Origin: Phycisphaerae bacterium
Lineage (GTDB): Bacteria; Planctomycetota; Phycisphaerae; UBA1845; Fen-1342
NCBI GenBank assembly: GCA_022842805.1
Contig: JALHOX010000317.1
Span: 1-5,332 of the forward strand
DNA length: 5,332 nucleotides
Reading direction: 5' to 3'
A program made the position numbers and the translations under genes. Positions 5,051 to 5,332 of the stretch are shown in pieces (positions within the stretch are counted from its first letter, which is position 1; each line of letters begins with the position of its first letter). The notes below the pieces were generated by a model. That model was not told where the DNA came from and searched no databases. It saw only the letters and a program-made list of their open reading frames with translations.

Positions 5051-5332
5051 ATGCCTGTCGATTTTCTGAAACTACTCTCCGACCCCGACACGCTCGCCTT
5101 CCGCCTGCGCGGGCGCGATTGGCCGCGCGCGCTGCTTCGCGGGGCCGAGCCGGTGCCCGAAGGCTGGGCGGCGCTGGTCGAGAGCGAGCAGGGGGCGCAG
5201 CGGCTCTTCGCCCCGGGCGGCGCGATCGAAGTCGCGCCCAACGACGCGGTCACGCTGGTTCGGCGCACTGAGCACACGTTGGCCATCGCGCTTTCGGCGA
5301 CCACCGCCGATCACGAGACCATCGAGACGCGC
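5051..5332 (+). CDS. Unrecognised protein, N-terminal 94 codons, cut by window edge
   Basis: An open frame from ATG 5051 to the right edge without a stop. A TGA at 5030-5032 in the same frame leaves this ATG as the only usable ATG/GTG/TTG start. GGGGA nine bases upstream is a weak ribosome binding site. Codon use matches the other real genes. The product begins MPVDFLKLLSDPDTLAF, is cytosolic in character and has no signal peptide or membrane segment so far. Residues 43-94 alternate hydrophobic and polar positions like a beta-rich domain (AALVESEQGAQRLFAPGG...VTLVRR..HTLAIAL). This loosely recalls the start of an SPFH/band-7 domain, but the likeness is weak and I would not name it. It lies 177 bases after the AAA ATPase gene on the same strand, so a functional link is possible but not shown. 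Confidence 0.7.
   Translation, partial: MPVDFLKLLSDPDTLAFRLRGRDWPRALLRGAEPVPEGWAALVESEQGAQRLFAPGGAIEVAPNDAVTLVRRTEHTLAIALSATTADHETIETR

Noticed and set aside
4771..5304. A 177-codon minus-strand open frame
   Set aside because: It crosses the ATPase 3' end, the intergenic repeats and the start of the next gene; its middle section is just translated repeat sequence.

Overview
This window looks like GC-rich bacterial chromosome. All real genes use mostly G or C at the third codon position, so long spurious open frames occur on both strands. I infer a planctomycete-like (Planctomycetota, perhaps Phycisphaerae-type) bacterium. The reasons are a Vps4-type AAA ATPase with an MIT-like N-terminus, two genes whose -10-like hexamers sit directly in front of the ATG with no Shine-Dalgarno, and GAATGCA-type heptamer and palindromic intergenic repeats. 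No single feature proves this, and no phylogenetic search was run.

Layout. Positions 1-1321 on the minus strand hold most of dnaX (clamp-loader gamma/tau subunit). It starts at a GTG behind a good Shine-Dalgarno and runs off the left edge through a very C-rich (proline-coding) stretch, which may be a true linker or a poly-G assembly artefact. Within dnaX lies a run of ten A residues containing the heptamer A AAA AAG in the E. coli dnaX phase, with early stops in both alternative frames. This is a strong candidate for the recoding or slippage site that yields a short gamma form beside full-length tau. A 370-base divergent intergenic region follows, with two inverted repeats and an extended -10 promoter. 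Then come four plus-strand genes: a GT2 polyprenyl-phosphate glycosyltransferase of the GtrB/DPM1/ArnC type (1692-2762), a lipoprotein of unknown function (2862-3623), a Vps4/katanin-like AAA ATPase (3740-4873) and the first 94 codons of an unrecognised gene (5051 to the right edge).

The glycosyltransferase, lipoprotein and ATPase are all plausibly connected with the cell envelope or membranes: lipid-linked sugar donor, anchored lipoprotein, membrane-remodelling-type ATPase. The ATPase seems to have its own promoter, so the group is best seen as neighbouring transcription units and not a proven operon. The most notable items are the dnaX slippery tract and the bacterial MIT-AAA-Vps4C-like ATPase. 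I saw no tRNA, rRNA, CRISPR array, insertion sequence or prophage gene.
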